Source of the DNA: Ascochyta rabiei
Taxonomy: Eukaryota; Ascomycota; Dothideomycetes; Pleosporales; Didymellaceae
Length of the DNA: 64,000 bases
Direction: 5' to 3'
Assembly (NCBI RefSeq): GCF_004011695.2
Contig: NC_082423.1
Location: 1 to 64,000, forward strand
Shown here piece after piece: positions 44,573 to 56,070 of the stretch (position 1 is the first letter of the stretch; each line of letters begins with the position of its first letter). Both the position numbers and the translations under genes were made by a program. A model generated the notes under the pieces. The model had not been told where the DNA came from. It did not search any database and was given only the letters and a program-made list of their open reading frames with translations.

Positions 44573-45921
44573 CAGTACTACGTTAAAAGTTAGTTCCACT
44601 AAGCGAATCCCCGCATCATTACCACGCCTACCACCCCACTTTGTAAGGCAATTGAGATAGCTACACATAGTCAAAACGCTCTAAATTCTGAGGTTGTACT
44701 GTTCTATACTAGTATTTTGTTTGCTAGCCTTTTACCTTCCTACAGGTACTTAGGCGTGCTGGCATACTACTAATAAGTTTCTTAATAAGCAAATTTAGGA
44801 TACAACGCCAGCACTCCTTTAACGCCTTACAAAACTTATCCTAATATTCTTCTGCCCTGCTATAGTTATTAAACTGTAGGTAGAGCTTATGCATTTTCCA
44901 TTTAAGGCGCTACTAGAGGTGTTTAATTAAGTTAAGATTAGGTAAGTAAGCTAGCTATAGGAGAGTTATAATATTATAATCTGCTATAAACGTCTATACA
45001 GTATAGGAGGTATATATACACGCGTTTTCCTACATAAAAAACTAAGACTTATAATAGTAAGGTAAGAGACCTTACTTAAGTGTTTTAATGTAACTTTAGC
45101 TGCTATAGCTACTATATAGAGCATTAGGATCCCTCTCTATAATTATAAGTAGATTCTGCTGTAGTCTACTCTGTGCATCTAGCCATATAGCTCTCTACAC
45201 TATCTAAGCAGGTAGACAACTAGTAGAGATCCTAGTAATTATCCTTAGCTTCTTTCTTTTATTGTTGTAGCAAAACACCTACTACTGTTGATAGCCAGAG
45301 CCCTTCTAAAGAGAGCACTTATTACTAAACTTAACTATGTGCTAACGCTAATTAAATGTCTAATGCTTTTAAGTAAACTAAAGACCCTAGAGAGCATGTC
45401 TATATGTAAGTTTAGGCCTCTTTTTACTCCTCTAATAGGTTATATAGTATTGCTTAAGTACGCAATAGATAGTTAACTTGCTTAGCTTGTAGGTAGTAGT
45501 GTTGTTAGGTAGGATAATCTGGGCGACTTTAGCTAGCTTAGAGTAGGTAATCTAGGGAATTTTTTGCGTTGCGTAGTATAGGAGCTTCTTCTGCGTATTT
45601 AATAGTATCTTAGGTCTACCTAAGCAAGGTCTATTGCGTGTAGTTCCTATAGTGTTAAAACATTTGTAAAGATTTTAGATAGTATGCTTGTAACAGCTAA
45701 AGTAACTAGCAACTTTATAGGTACCTGCACCTACGTGTAGCCACCTAATTGCCTAATCCTGCTCTACAGAATTTAAGCGACGGCGTTTCTGCATCTAATA
45801 GTCAAGAAAGTAAGGGAAACGGAGTGGTAGTGGTGAAGTTGTAGGTGGTCAAAAAGTATGGGTGGCTCGGTTGACGCGTCGGAGGGACGCTAGCGCGGAA
45901 CTAACTTTTAACGCGCGACTG
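44573..45921 (-). mobile_element. Tc1-mariner transposon, 1,349 bp, decayed
   Basis: Ends CAGT...CGTTAAAAGTTAGTTCC on both sides in inverted orientation, flanked by TA (44571-44572 and 45922-45923). The transposase on the minus strand has, in order, QKRRRLNSVEQ at about 45790, a helix-turn-helix region with the GRP-type box (CLGRPKIL, about 45620), a KRPKLT segment (about 45410) and a DLN-x-IKHLW-type block near 44930. The end is at about 44640. Stops are present throughout. Length and layout are those of a complete Tc1-mariner element. Confidence 0.85.
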
Positions 45922-45923
45922 TA

Positions 45924-46125
45924 CCAGGCAAAGCGAGTCTAACTGCAGTAGTACCTTACTTTTTATCTTAGGAACTGTAAGACTCTATGTAAAGACCTTT
46001 GCTTTTAAGTCGATAACTTTAGCGATTTCTAACCTAGGATCTATCTCTAGAATGCGATAAATAAATGCTTTATGTGTGTCTGTGTCTATAGGGAAGCATT
46101 AAAGGATAAATATTTTATTGTTACT
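45924..46125. other. Spacer between transposons
   Basis: About 200 bases of TpA-rich DNA without a gene or recognisable repeat. Confidence 0.4.
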
Positions 46126-46127
46126 TA

Positions 46128-46561
46128 ACGTACCCCACGGGCGAGTCAGACACACAGTTTAAGATTCTAGCAATCTTGCTAGTTAATCTCTAGTTTTTAA
46201 CCTTAAATATCTTTACCTATAGTAGTTAATAAATTTTAAAACCTTTACTATAGAGCTGCACCTATATAAACTATAAGAATTTAGGATTACTAAGCTCTAG
46301 CGAATAAAGCTAAAGAGTTATTTAAGAAAATCTAGATTACAGGGATTATTTTAGGGTACATTTCTATAACTTCTTTCTTACTCTAGCTAGAGCTTAGTAA
46401 TCTAAAAGATGAAGAGTTTGTATATATATAGAAGTATTATATAAAGTTTATAGAGAATTTTATTACGTTATTATAGAGTGATTAAGGCCTAGAGTGTTGA
46501 TTTTCCCTAGTTAAATCGCTAAAATCTTAAACTGTGTGTCCAACTCGCCTGTAAGGTACGT
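46128..46561. mobile_element. MITE related to second Fot1-like element (434 bp)
   Basis: Termini ACGTACCCCACGGGCGAGTC and its complement are flanked by TA. They match the ends of the element at 39105-40971. The interior has no coding capacity and no obvious match to that element beyond the ends. Confidence 0.82.
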
Positions 46562-48945
46562 TAGGTGTTTCCTTTTTCAGTACTATTGTTTGTTACAGGT
46601 ATTCTAGTTTTATATTAGTTGATTGCAATAACAGTTTAATTACTACCTTACTTAAAATATGTAAACAATATTGCGTGGTGTTTCTGCGTTAACGCAATAT
46701 AGCACCCTAAATCTAAGTATGTAAATTAAATCTGTAGGTATAGTTTCGGCTCTAGCAGCTTTATACGTTAAGTTGCCTCTTACTGTAACCTTAACTAATT
46801 TTTTTTAAGGTTTTGAAATCAGTAATGCCCCTGTCGTTCAGAATGCTTAGACCTCTAGGAAATCCGCAAGACCATTACTATTCACCCTCTTAATGTTAGG
46901 GTTACGTTAGAGGATAAGATGTAGGTTAAGGGTGTATTCCAGGTAAGGCTAGACGAATAGCTGCCAAAACAGCAACAATTCCTTGTAACTTATATAGCCT
47001 GTGCCTTAGAGGCGTCTAGTTAGTCCGATCCAGCACCAATAGCCAGATAGACCGAACACTAGCATTGTGGTCCGCAGCGTCCCATGCCGCACCCAAAAGT
47101 TTCTCCTCCCCCACAGTTACAGGTACAGCCTGCAGGAGTTTGAGTCCCTAGTGTCGTAGTTAGTTAAGAACAAGCTAGAAACTATACTATTACACTTACA
47201 ACAACAGCCTGTTGACCCTTGTCGAGCAGCTAATCCACTTTCAGGAAAGGCAAGAGCAGAAACTTCTAAACTAGAACACACATTAGTATAAGTACGGTTA
47301 ATATTATATAATTAAAAACAAGAGTTTATAAGTAAGGTACGAGTTTAGAGAGCAACGTAGCTACCTACATAGAAGCAGCTAAGAGAGAGAAAAAACCAAG
47401 CATAATTGAAGACTTCATCTTAAAACACAAGTAGGTAGAAAAGTTTCAGAAGTTGTCTGTAGTTAAGAGTAGCAGAGAATTTAGTTGTCTCGCTTTTGTT
47501 TAAGCGGCTTAGACTGAGTTTATATAAGTTTTAATATACTAACTCTATTTTTAGACTGTAAGTATACCTAGACAAACGCACTGGACACTTTGCTTTATAA
47601 GTCTAAGTTAAGCTAATACCCTGCAGTGTGTCTATTCTTAGAAAGGAGAGAATATAGGAACAGTATGCATGCATGTACAGGTTTAGAGTTAAACAACACT
47701 AGCAAGGTAGGCTGCTCTACAATACCGCCGAGATTTACTAACTTAAGAACAACGCAACAGATTCTGTCGCCTTACTATGCTACTAAGAATCTATAGCGCT
47801 GACTTATGCCTGCCTACAGCATTAAACTGCAAGTAGGTAAGAGTAGGCCCTTAGCTGGAACAGTAGGTATTAGGTGCTGCAGCGTACGTACTGTTATACC
47901 TAACTAACAGACGTGGTTCCCCTGCCTAGGCGTTGTTGTAGTTGACTTGGCCAGACCGCGCACAGACACAATCTACCAGTAGTGGAACTGTGCGCAGAAT
48001 GCGCATGTGCTACTGCATAAAGACAGTATTTTCTATGTCTGTGCGTGTAATGCGCAGATTTATGTAACACGCTAAACTGCCCTAACAACACCAACTTCTG
48101 AATGTAACGCAATGAAGCCTACGTGCTTACAAAAAACGCCAAGAATGTAAATATCCTGTCCCTAACTACGGAGAAACCCTAACGACATGTAGCCCTTTAT
48201 GCCGTTAGTGCCCTAGGTTAGCAACGTCTCTTAATTACAATTCTACTCAGCTATCAACCGCGTAATACAACAAAATTGCTGCTCTCGACGTTGTCCAACG
48301 GCTGCTTCTTCCCTACAAGTACAATTAAAATCCTACCTAGTCCTGCATCATCCACCTTAAACTCCGCTAATCGGGCCTGCTATCGGGCGTTTGCCTCTGT
48401 GTGACCGAATACTATGCCAACGTGTCATTCCACAAGAAGCCGATCAACACATAAGACCCCGCACACCGAAAATTCATTAGATTCTATCTTAATCTAGCAG
48501 GGATATACCCCCCTAAGCATCCCAAAGCCTACAGGCGTCTGGTTGCTGCACGCTGCCTGGTCATTTAACCTATTCTTTCAAAAAAAAAAATGAAATTTGT
48601 TAAGCACAGACTACTCTGTTAATAAACCTTCTTATCTTATTAAAAGAATCTTCTATAAGGAATATGAAAACTAAAAAAACAACCTATCTACACAACAGAT
48701 AGCAACAAGCCTTTACTTAGTTTTCTGCTTTTATACCTACTTTCTAATCATAGAGATCTACAAGTTAGGCCAGTAAGAAAAGAATAGAAGGCAGGAATAG
48801 TAAAACTAAGACTGCCTTTTAACCTTGTTTTTCAGCCTTAAAAAGCGGACAGAGACTATGTTCCTCTGCCTGTGCATAAACAAGCTCTCCTGTAGTTATT
48901 TTATAGTCATTTCTTTATAAAAGAAAAGGAAACACTACCTAGGAC
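46562..48945. other. Decayed DNA with partly preserved, GC-richer stretches
   Basis: Mixed composition. 46850-47270 and 47880-48560 retain more C and G than their surroundings. Plus-strand frames can be followed for tens of codons between TAG/TAA stops, suggesting one or more dead genes, but no family is recognised. The 70-codon minus-strand frame at 47900-48112 is not supported by any motif. An A-run lies at 48581-48590. Confidence 0.4.
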
Positions 48946-48949
48946 TTAA

Positions 48950-49876
48950 ACCCTGGAACTAGGACCCGAAGACTATAGAACTGGAACCACCACCTAATAG
49001 AGACTACTTTCTAAACAGGGAGACAATGGACCTAAGCCCTCTAAGCTCCCCTAACTCTCTAGGAGAGACGTACTAGCTTACACCTACTCCTAGACATCTG
49101 TCTATACCCTTATTGTTAACGCTTCTATCTTAGCATTTTCTTTAGGAACATAGCAAACTAGCACATATATAAGAAACTTAACTATATTCCTACCTTTAAC
49201 CTCTTCTAATCAACCTACTAGCAGACCTGCTACTCTAACAGCACCTAGACTCCCCCCTTTCTAATTTAACATTGCTACTAGGCCTATAGTCTAAGCTCCT
49301 ATTTTCAATACAGTGAAAGAAGCACTATCTATTGCGAGAATAATAGTTATTTAAGCTTTATCTCTTGCTACTTCTAATAAAAAATACTTAAAACTTGTAG
49401 ACCTTCTGGAAATATTTAGGGATTATACAAAAACAAAAGGAGAAATAAAAAAGGCGTTTCTATCCTAGATTCTTAAGTATATAACCTTAAGTCTGTGTCT
49501 AAGACAATTTAAATTAGGGCAAAACTCCTACAAGAACCAGCCTCTGCTACTACTAAGACCTCTACCGCACAGCCTACCTCCTAGCCCACCTTGTACGCAT
49601 CTGCGGCTGTAACTAACCTTCCTAAGAATACAGATTAGGAAACAATTATAAAGAAAAAACAATCTACTAATATAAAGAACTCTCTTAGTGTACGACAGCT
49701 AGTCCTTACGCAAGAACAATAACCTATCTCGTTTACCTCCCTTAAAATACGTAATATTCTTAACAGAGCTTTTACATTTAAAGGAGTAATCTACTTATTA
49801 TTACCTCTACTAGCTTAAGCAGAAGAATCAACATCGTACTTACGACTACGCCTACCTTTACTGTAAATCACCTACT
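48950..49876 (+). mobile_element. LINE ORF1 (gag-like) fragment, decayed
   Basis: Frames on the plus strand resemble ORF1 of Tad-type LINEs: LVDLLEIFRDYTKTKGE (about 49400), then RQLVLTQEQ and FTSLKIRNILNRAF (about 49690-49770). Stops and at least one frame change interrupt it. It abuts, in opposite orientation, the tail of another LINE at 49879. Confidence 0.55.
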
Positions 49877-49878
49877 TA

Positions 49879-50897
49879 ATTAATTAATTAATAAGTTTGA
49901 TGTCCTGTGTGAGTCTAAGACTATGTAAGACCAGAGCAGTTAAGCTACTCTAGTATTTAAGGAGCGTGTTTATAAAAGAGGATGGTAAATGTGTGTTTAA
50001 AGTCCTATAGTAAGAGCCTATACTCTAAGAAGTAAACAGAGGATTTTAGGTGTCTGTTGTTTGTTGTAGGTACCACTTACGTGTACCTACTCTTGTCTTT
50101 ATAATAAAAGCTAGAGTAGCTAGAATTCCTTAGGTTGTGTGTAGTAGTTGTCTTATTATCAGCCTTTGTCCTTATAGGCTGTCTTACATTGTTTTCCTTA
50201 CGTCTCTGTATTCCTTACAGCTAAGTAGAAGGTGTTGTATTATTTGTACGTAGCTGTAGAAACATCTGTTGTTATCTACCTTCTATATATTATATAGGTA
50301 TGCTTTGTTATAACGTAAACCACCACCGAGCCGGCAAAACCACCGAGCCGGCAACTCTGAACCACAGCAAAATCTCGACTTTCTACACCTTACTATGTCA
50401 ACAACTACAAGGCAGAATTTTCTAAAAATTTGAAATATTCACCGCAGCTATACAAATACTCTATATTTAAATTAACAGAGCTGTAGCTATACTGTAGCAC
50501 AAGATACTCAAAAACGCACAGACAATTTATGTTTTTTCTTAATAACTTTCTTAATAGAAATGATTATGTTCTATAAGTCTAGAAACAGAGAATTTGTATA
50601 GATGCAACATAGTATTTAAATATTTCAAGAACCCATTTAGGTGGTTGTTGAGATAGTAAGGTGCAGAAAGTCGAGATTTTGCTGTGTTTCAGAGTTGCCG
50701 GCTCGGTGGTGTTGCCGGCTCGGTGGTGTTGCCGGCTCGGTGGTGCTTTACGTTATCTATATCCTAGTTTTAGTTAGTAATAGGCACTAGCTACCTCTCT
50801 CTTAGTGATTTTTAGTAGCTTTATCTTGTTTGTTAGTTCTAGCTAGTATTTTGTTGCATAGGTGTCTATTTTCCTTAAGACTGCTCTAGCTGTGTAG
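49879..50897 (-). mobile_element. Tad-like LINE 3' fragment, minus strand
   Basis: A TTAATTAATTAATTAA tail lies at the left, then the 3' untranslated part and the last part of ORF2. All match the plus-strand LINE at about 22450-23036. It is split by a MITE at 50313-50753 and 5'-truncated at about 50897, next to another LINE tail. Confidence 0.82.
50313..50753. mobile_element. MITE inside LINE (441 bp), little mutated
   Basis: Starts ACGTAAACCACCACC and ends in the complement (GTGCTTTACGT), flanked by TA at 50311-50312 and 50754-50755. Near both ends the motif CACCGAGCCGGCAA is tandemly repeated (two copies left, three right). The LINE copy at about 22600 shows the uninterrupted target. It keeps CpA and CpG that the surrounding LINE has lost. 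Confidence 0.88.
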
Positions 50898-51223
50898 GTT
50901 GATTAATTGATTAATTGATTAATTAATCAGTTTAACGTCCTGTGTGAGTCTAAGACTATATAAGACAAGAGTAGTTAAGCTACTCTTGTAATTTAAGAAG
51001 CGTGTTTGTAAAGGGGGATAGTAAATGTGTGTTCAGAGTCCTGTAGTAAGAGCCTATGCTCTGGGGAATTAACAGATGTTTTTAGGTGTCTGTTGTTTAT
51101 TGTAGGTACTACGTACGGGTACCTACTCTTATGTCTGAAATAAAAGCTAGAGTAGTTAGAATTCATTTAGTTGTGTGTAGTAATAGTCTTATTAAAAGCC
51201 TTTGTCCTTGTAGGCTGTCTTGT
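50898..51223 (-). mobile_element. Second LINE 3' fragment, minus strand
   Basis: A tail of TTGATTAATTGATTAATTGA type is followed by about 290 bp matching the same LINE 3' end. It is truncated where the Copia LTR begins. Two LINE fragments therefore lie head to tail here. Confidence 0.8.
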
Positions 51224-51385
51224 AGTCAGATAATATACTTAATGTGCAAAGATAATAATAAAGGTAATTGATTGATGATTATCTGTCTTAATAGCTCATT
51301 TTTTGTGTGTGTGCCGCTAGCCCCTAAGTTAACTAAGGTTAACCCTAAACCCCTAACTTGGTTTAGCAATGTTAGTTATCTAATA
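51224..51385 (-). repeat. Copia copy B 3' LTR
   Basis: An inverted relative of the copy A LTRs, with CAGATAATATACTTAATG at the left and GTTAGTTATCTAATA at the right. CACCCCCTTAGC follows and is the polypurine tract on the minus strand. Confidence 0.8.
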
Positions 51386-54054
51386 CACCCCCTTAGCTTT
51401 AAGGCCCTATTAAAGCTGGATATAATTGGCTCTTATTGTACCTCTAGGTTAGCAAGCTTTTAGTTAAGTAATTCTATCTAGGTGTTAGCTGGCTACCTTT
51501 GTTTAGTATGTTTCTCTAGTGCTAGCTACCTTATAAAGGTTAACTACTTGTTTGCAGGTAGAGCCTTTATAAGTCTGTTAGCTAACATCTTAGTAGATAG
51601 GACATAGGTTACTGTTATAGTGCCTTTGTTTACCTCTTGTTGCAGCTAGTAGTTATAAATGTCTACATGTCGTAGTTTAGTTTAGAGTTTTAAGATTTCC
51701 TTATTAATTAATTAGATAGTCTAGGTATTATTATATTAAATAGTAATTGTTAATTATAAGAGGTGTATGTTAATTCTGATAATAGTTGTAAGATAAAGAT
51801 AGCTTCCTTAGCTACCTGTGCTAGGGCAAGTAGCTCTGCTTTAGTTGTTAATGTAGTAACTGTGTCTTATTTATTAGCTCTTTAGGTAATACGTATTTTG
51901 TGTAGTTTAATAGTATATCCTTAAGAGCTCTTCCTATTAAGAGTATTATTAGCAAATAATGCATTACTAGCAACTACTAGGTGCTTGTTAACTCTAAAGG
52001 TAAGGGACAGGTCTTGTATTCCTTGTAGGTGCCATAGTACTTAATCTGCTACGTTATAGTGCTGCTGTCTAGGGTTAGTTAGAAACTGTGCCAGCCTAGA
52101 TATAGCAAAGGCAATGTTAGGCCTAGTAGTAACTGCAGCAAAGAGGAGAGATCTAATCTTTCTCTAGTATTTGTTAATTTCTAATGCTGCAGCTTCCTAT
52201 TTATTTAGTAGAAGCTTAATACTAAATATTAGTGTGTTATGTTATATGTCTGTCTTATCTACTAGAGAGCTAATTTTGTTAATGTATAACGCCTGTAAGA
52301 GGAGGATCCTTAGGTTGTCTTAATCTTAGGTTATCTCTACTTCTAGGAACTATTGCAGATTATTTCCTCCTGAAACAGAGTATTTGTTAGTAATATAGCT
52401 AAGGGCCTTATCTGCCTTATAATTTTAAGTCTAGTAATAAGCTATAATAATATTAGCTATATAGAAGAAGATAGTAACTCTATTCTTAAGTAAGTAATAG
52501 GGTTTATAGGGAACAACTACAAATCTATAGCTTGTTATAGTAGATGTAAATACCTTCTACTAGAGGAGTAGAGAGATCCTTAGTCTATATAGTGCCTTGT
52601 GTAGCTGTAGGACTGTACCTAGTTTCTAATACCTATATAGCATCATTATATAGACTTCTCTATTTATTAATACATAAATAAAGGCCTTTATAACATTAAA
52701 CTGCTTAAGTTCTAGGTTACATGCTGCTAAAATTGCTATATGCATTCTAAAGGACCTACTAGCTAGTGTTGCTGCGTAGGTATCTTTAGAAGTAATGTTT
52801 TATTACTAGTTACCTTAGACTACTAGTTGCGCCTTATATCTAAGTAGGTAGTAGTTCTTATTAAGCTTATACGTGTATACCTACATACATTTAAATATCT
52901 AGTGTCTTACTACCTTAGTCTTTGTTAGGGGTACTTTAGACTATAACTTTATGTTCTAATAGCTGCTAGGGTGTTCTTACCTAGCTTCTTTAAACTATTT
53001 GCAAAGCAGGTGGTCCTCTAGGTTTAATTATGCTGTTAGCTCTAGTAGGAATTAGCTTTAATAAGGCTTAAGGCCCTTTATTAGCATTTATTTTAGTCTA
53101 GCCTTATTAATATTGTTGTCCTAGTATGTGCCTATATATCTGCCCTATATACTAGCTATAAAAACAGCTTTCTATAGGATAGTTTATAAAGGTCCTTAAG
53201 ATTACGCTAGCGTTAATTCAACTAATTAGCAGTTCGCAGGTGCTACCTACTAACTCCTACTTAGCTGTTACCTCTTACTAACTAGGATAACAACAGCATG
53301 TTTATTAACAGTGCAACTAGTAGCAGATTAGAGGAGGAGTTAGATATATATATCTAGCTTTCTGTCTATTACTATATCCTACTTAATCTTCTATAGTACT
53401 TAAGTATGTAATAGTGTTATCCTTATAGAATAACTAGATTTTAGCCTTATTTTAGGTTAGAGGCAGAAGCTCTACGCTTCTTGTCTATATTGCTATCTCT
53501 TTAAGAGTGCTGTGCATAAGGTTGTCTATTAGTTCCTAAGACTAGCTACTAAAGACAGTATCCTTATTAGCGATTACATCTCTTATACTAATGACTTTTA
53601 CTAAAGTTAGAATCTATATCTAGTATATATTTATGGATTAGTATCCTACTAGGTATTCTACCTATACTCTTAGGTCTAGTTACTAGAGTTATAACTTTCC
53701 TTAAAGGGTATTACTTATAAGAGCAAACGCTTTATATCTATATACTTCTAGATATGCCTATTTTAGTTTCCTAGTTTATGTGTTAAAGCTAGCTAGTTAA
53801 GCTATATAGGTAACGAACATATTATAGGGTGTTTTCTAGATATTTAATAACCTTAGTGTTTAGTTGTATAGGTATACTGCAGCCCTTATAATCTCTAGCC
53901 ACATTTTCTATAGTAGGTTTGCGTCTAATCTTATAGTGCGTGCCTTATCTCTTATTACACCCCCTAAGCGTTTAGCACCTCTGTTCTGTACTTAGGTGTC
54001 TAGTGCAGAAAGCTTAAGCCTAATTAATTATACAGCGCACTATTATATTACTTC
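51386..54054 (-). mobile_element. Copia copy B, RNase H, reverse transcriptase and integrase end, decayed
   Basis: Collinear with copy A (33583-37158) in inverted orientation, with dense stops. It lacks the foldback insertion, giving an empty site at 51593-51603. It ends at 54054-54056, at the same position in the Copia body where copy A carries its pogo-like element. The gag side is absent. Confidence 0.82.
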
Positions 54055-54056
54055 TA

Positions 54057-55903
54057 ACGTGTTTCACCACTAAGCAGTTACCACCACCGAGCAGTCACCC
54101 CTCACTAACATGACGACTATTATAGACTATTATAACAATGCTACTACAACGTAACACGCAATTAACCTATAACAAAGGCACACTCTACCTTGCTATCTAG
54201 GCTACCTAGGCTACCCCTCCTAATACTATAAAACACGCGTCTAGAGCATTTAACGTCCTCTAAATAACGCTAATATAACAACGCGCTAGAAAGCGTGCCT
54301 AACGCAACTATTAACCTAACTTAACTAAGCTAGATAAGACAGAGGAGGAGGTAATAGTAGCATGTATACTTAAGCTAGATACGTAAGAAATAGGCGCTAT
54401 AAGGACTATAGTGTAAGAAATAGCTAATAATCTCCTTACTACACGCAGTAAAGGACCTGTTAGTAAGAACTAGGTAGACAGGCTTAGGACGCATACTAAG
54501 GAGGCTAAGCTTTAACATAGTTGCTTATACAATTATTAATAAGCCCTAAATAAAGATCTACGCATTATAGAGCCCTAGTTTAAGCTAGTTAGGAACATAA
54601 AGAAGAAGTATAGGATCCTAGATAAAGACATATACAACTTTAATAAGTCTAGCTCTATAATAGGCATAATTACTGCTTAGATAGTCTTTATAGGCTCTAA
54701 GAAACAAAGCAATCCTAAGAAGATATAGCTAGGTAATTATAACTAGGTTATAATTATCTAAGGCATCTACGCTAGTAGGTAGGCTATCCTACCTATTATT
54801 ATCTTTAGTAGTAAGGTCCTTATATTAAGCTGGTATAGAGGACTACCTTATAACTAGGTAATTAAGACTAGTACTCACAGCTAGATAACAAATAAGCTTA
54901 GTGTAAAGTAGCTAAAGTACTTTAATACATATATAAAGGAGCGTACCGTAGGCGTATACTGTCTTCTAATTATAGACAGCTATAAGAGCTACTAGAGCTA
55001 CAAATTCTATAAGTACTATAAGGAACAGAAGATTATTACTCTCTATATACCTTCTTACTTATTACACCTACTATAGCTGCTTAACGTAGGCTGTTTTGCC
55101 CTTTTAAAGAAGGCGTACTCTACTAAGATTAACAGCTAGGCAAGGTACTCTATCACGTAAGTTAAGAAAGAAACGTTCTTACTAGCCTTTTATATTACTT
55201 TTAACAAGGCAATTATAAAGGAAAATATCCTAGTAAGCTTTAGAGGCTCTAGTTTAGTACCCTACAACCTAGAGCAAGTGCCATTAAAGCTTAATGTGGT
55301 GCTTTGCACGCTAACACCTCTACTACTAGAGGCTACCCTATAGGAGTTAAAAACGCCAGCTACCCTAAAGGAGATAGAGGCGCAATTAACGCTAGTTTAT
55401 AAGCGCATACAAAGGCATAGAGAATTACTAGTCTCTTCTCTTCTATAGGCTGTTAATTTGCTTATAAAAGGTATAGCTATTATAGGTTATAATTTAGTAT
55501 TGTAGGCGCAGGAACTAGCTAGTATTTATAAGGTAATAACTACTCTAATAGAGCAGCGCAGTTATAAAAGAAAGTATATTTAAACAGAGGAGTGTCTTAC
55601 AGTAGGTAACGTACAGGATTTAATAGCTAAGAAGGACTGTAGTAGTAGGGAGGCAGCTAAACAGCCTGTAAAGAGGGTATGTAAGGAGAGGCATTATAGG
55701 CGTTATAGTAAGACTAGCTACAACACGCGTACCTGTACAGCAGAAATTATAGATACAGATAATAGCAACACTTCTAAATAGTATATTAGGCTAGAGTAAT
55801 TATTAGTACAGTGTTGTGGTGTAGTGGTAATAGTCTGTAATAGTCGCAATTTTGGTAAGGGGTGACCGCTTAGTAGTGGTGACCGCTTAGTAGTAAAACA
55901 CGT
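54057..55903 (+). mobile_element. Fot1/pogo-like DNA transposon, copy 2 (1,847 bp)
   Basis: Ends ACGTGTTTCACC...AAAACACGT with TA on both sides. Transposase on the plus strand, with stops. Landmarks: TYNKGTLYLA (about 54170), LDKDIYNFNKS (about 54625), a DDE core with GLPYNWVIKT (about 54840) and LIIDSYKS (about 54965), and a basic tail near 55680. Left flank is Copia copy B; right flank is a Gypsy LTR. Confidence 0.87.
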
Positions 55904-55905
55904 TA

Positions 55906-56070
55906 TTTGCTTATTATTGTAACTGTATAACATAGCGTATAACTTTCTTTATTTCCTTATATTAGAAATAGCTATAATAGGCTAAAAGATGTCTGCTTTA
56001 GCTAGTCTATATTTCTTAGGGTAAGGTAGTGTTATGTTTTCCCTTACCGTAAACTATTAAACACTTATTA
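55906..56070 (-). repeat. Probable 3' LTR of Gypsy-1
   Basis: Lies next to the polypurine-like run of the Gypsy body (CCCCCCC at 56132-56138, minus strand). The right edge is about GTAAACTA at 56066. The left edge reaches the pogo-like element, which would have landed near the LTR end. No second LTR is present for comparison, so the limits are approximate. Confidence 0.45.

Noticed and set aside
48950..50897. LINE 5' inversion (twin priming) explaining ORF1 facing a LINE tail
   Set aside because: The ORF1 piece lies beyond the 3' tail of the minus LINE, whereas an inversion would place it at the opposite, 5' end; separate insertions fit better.
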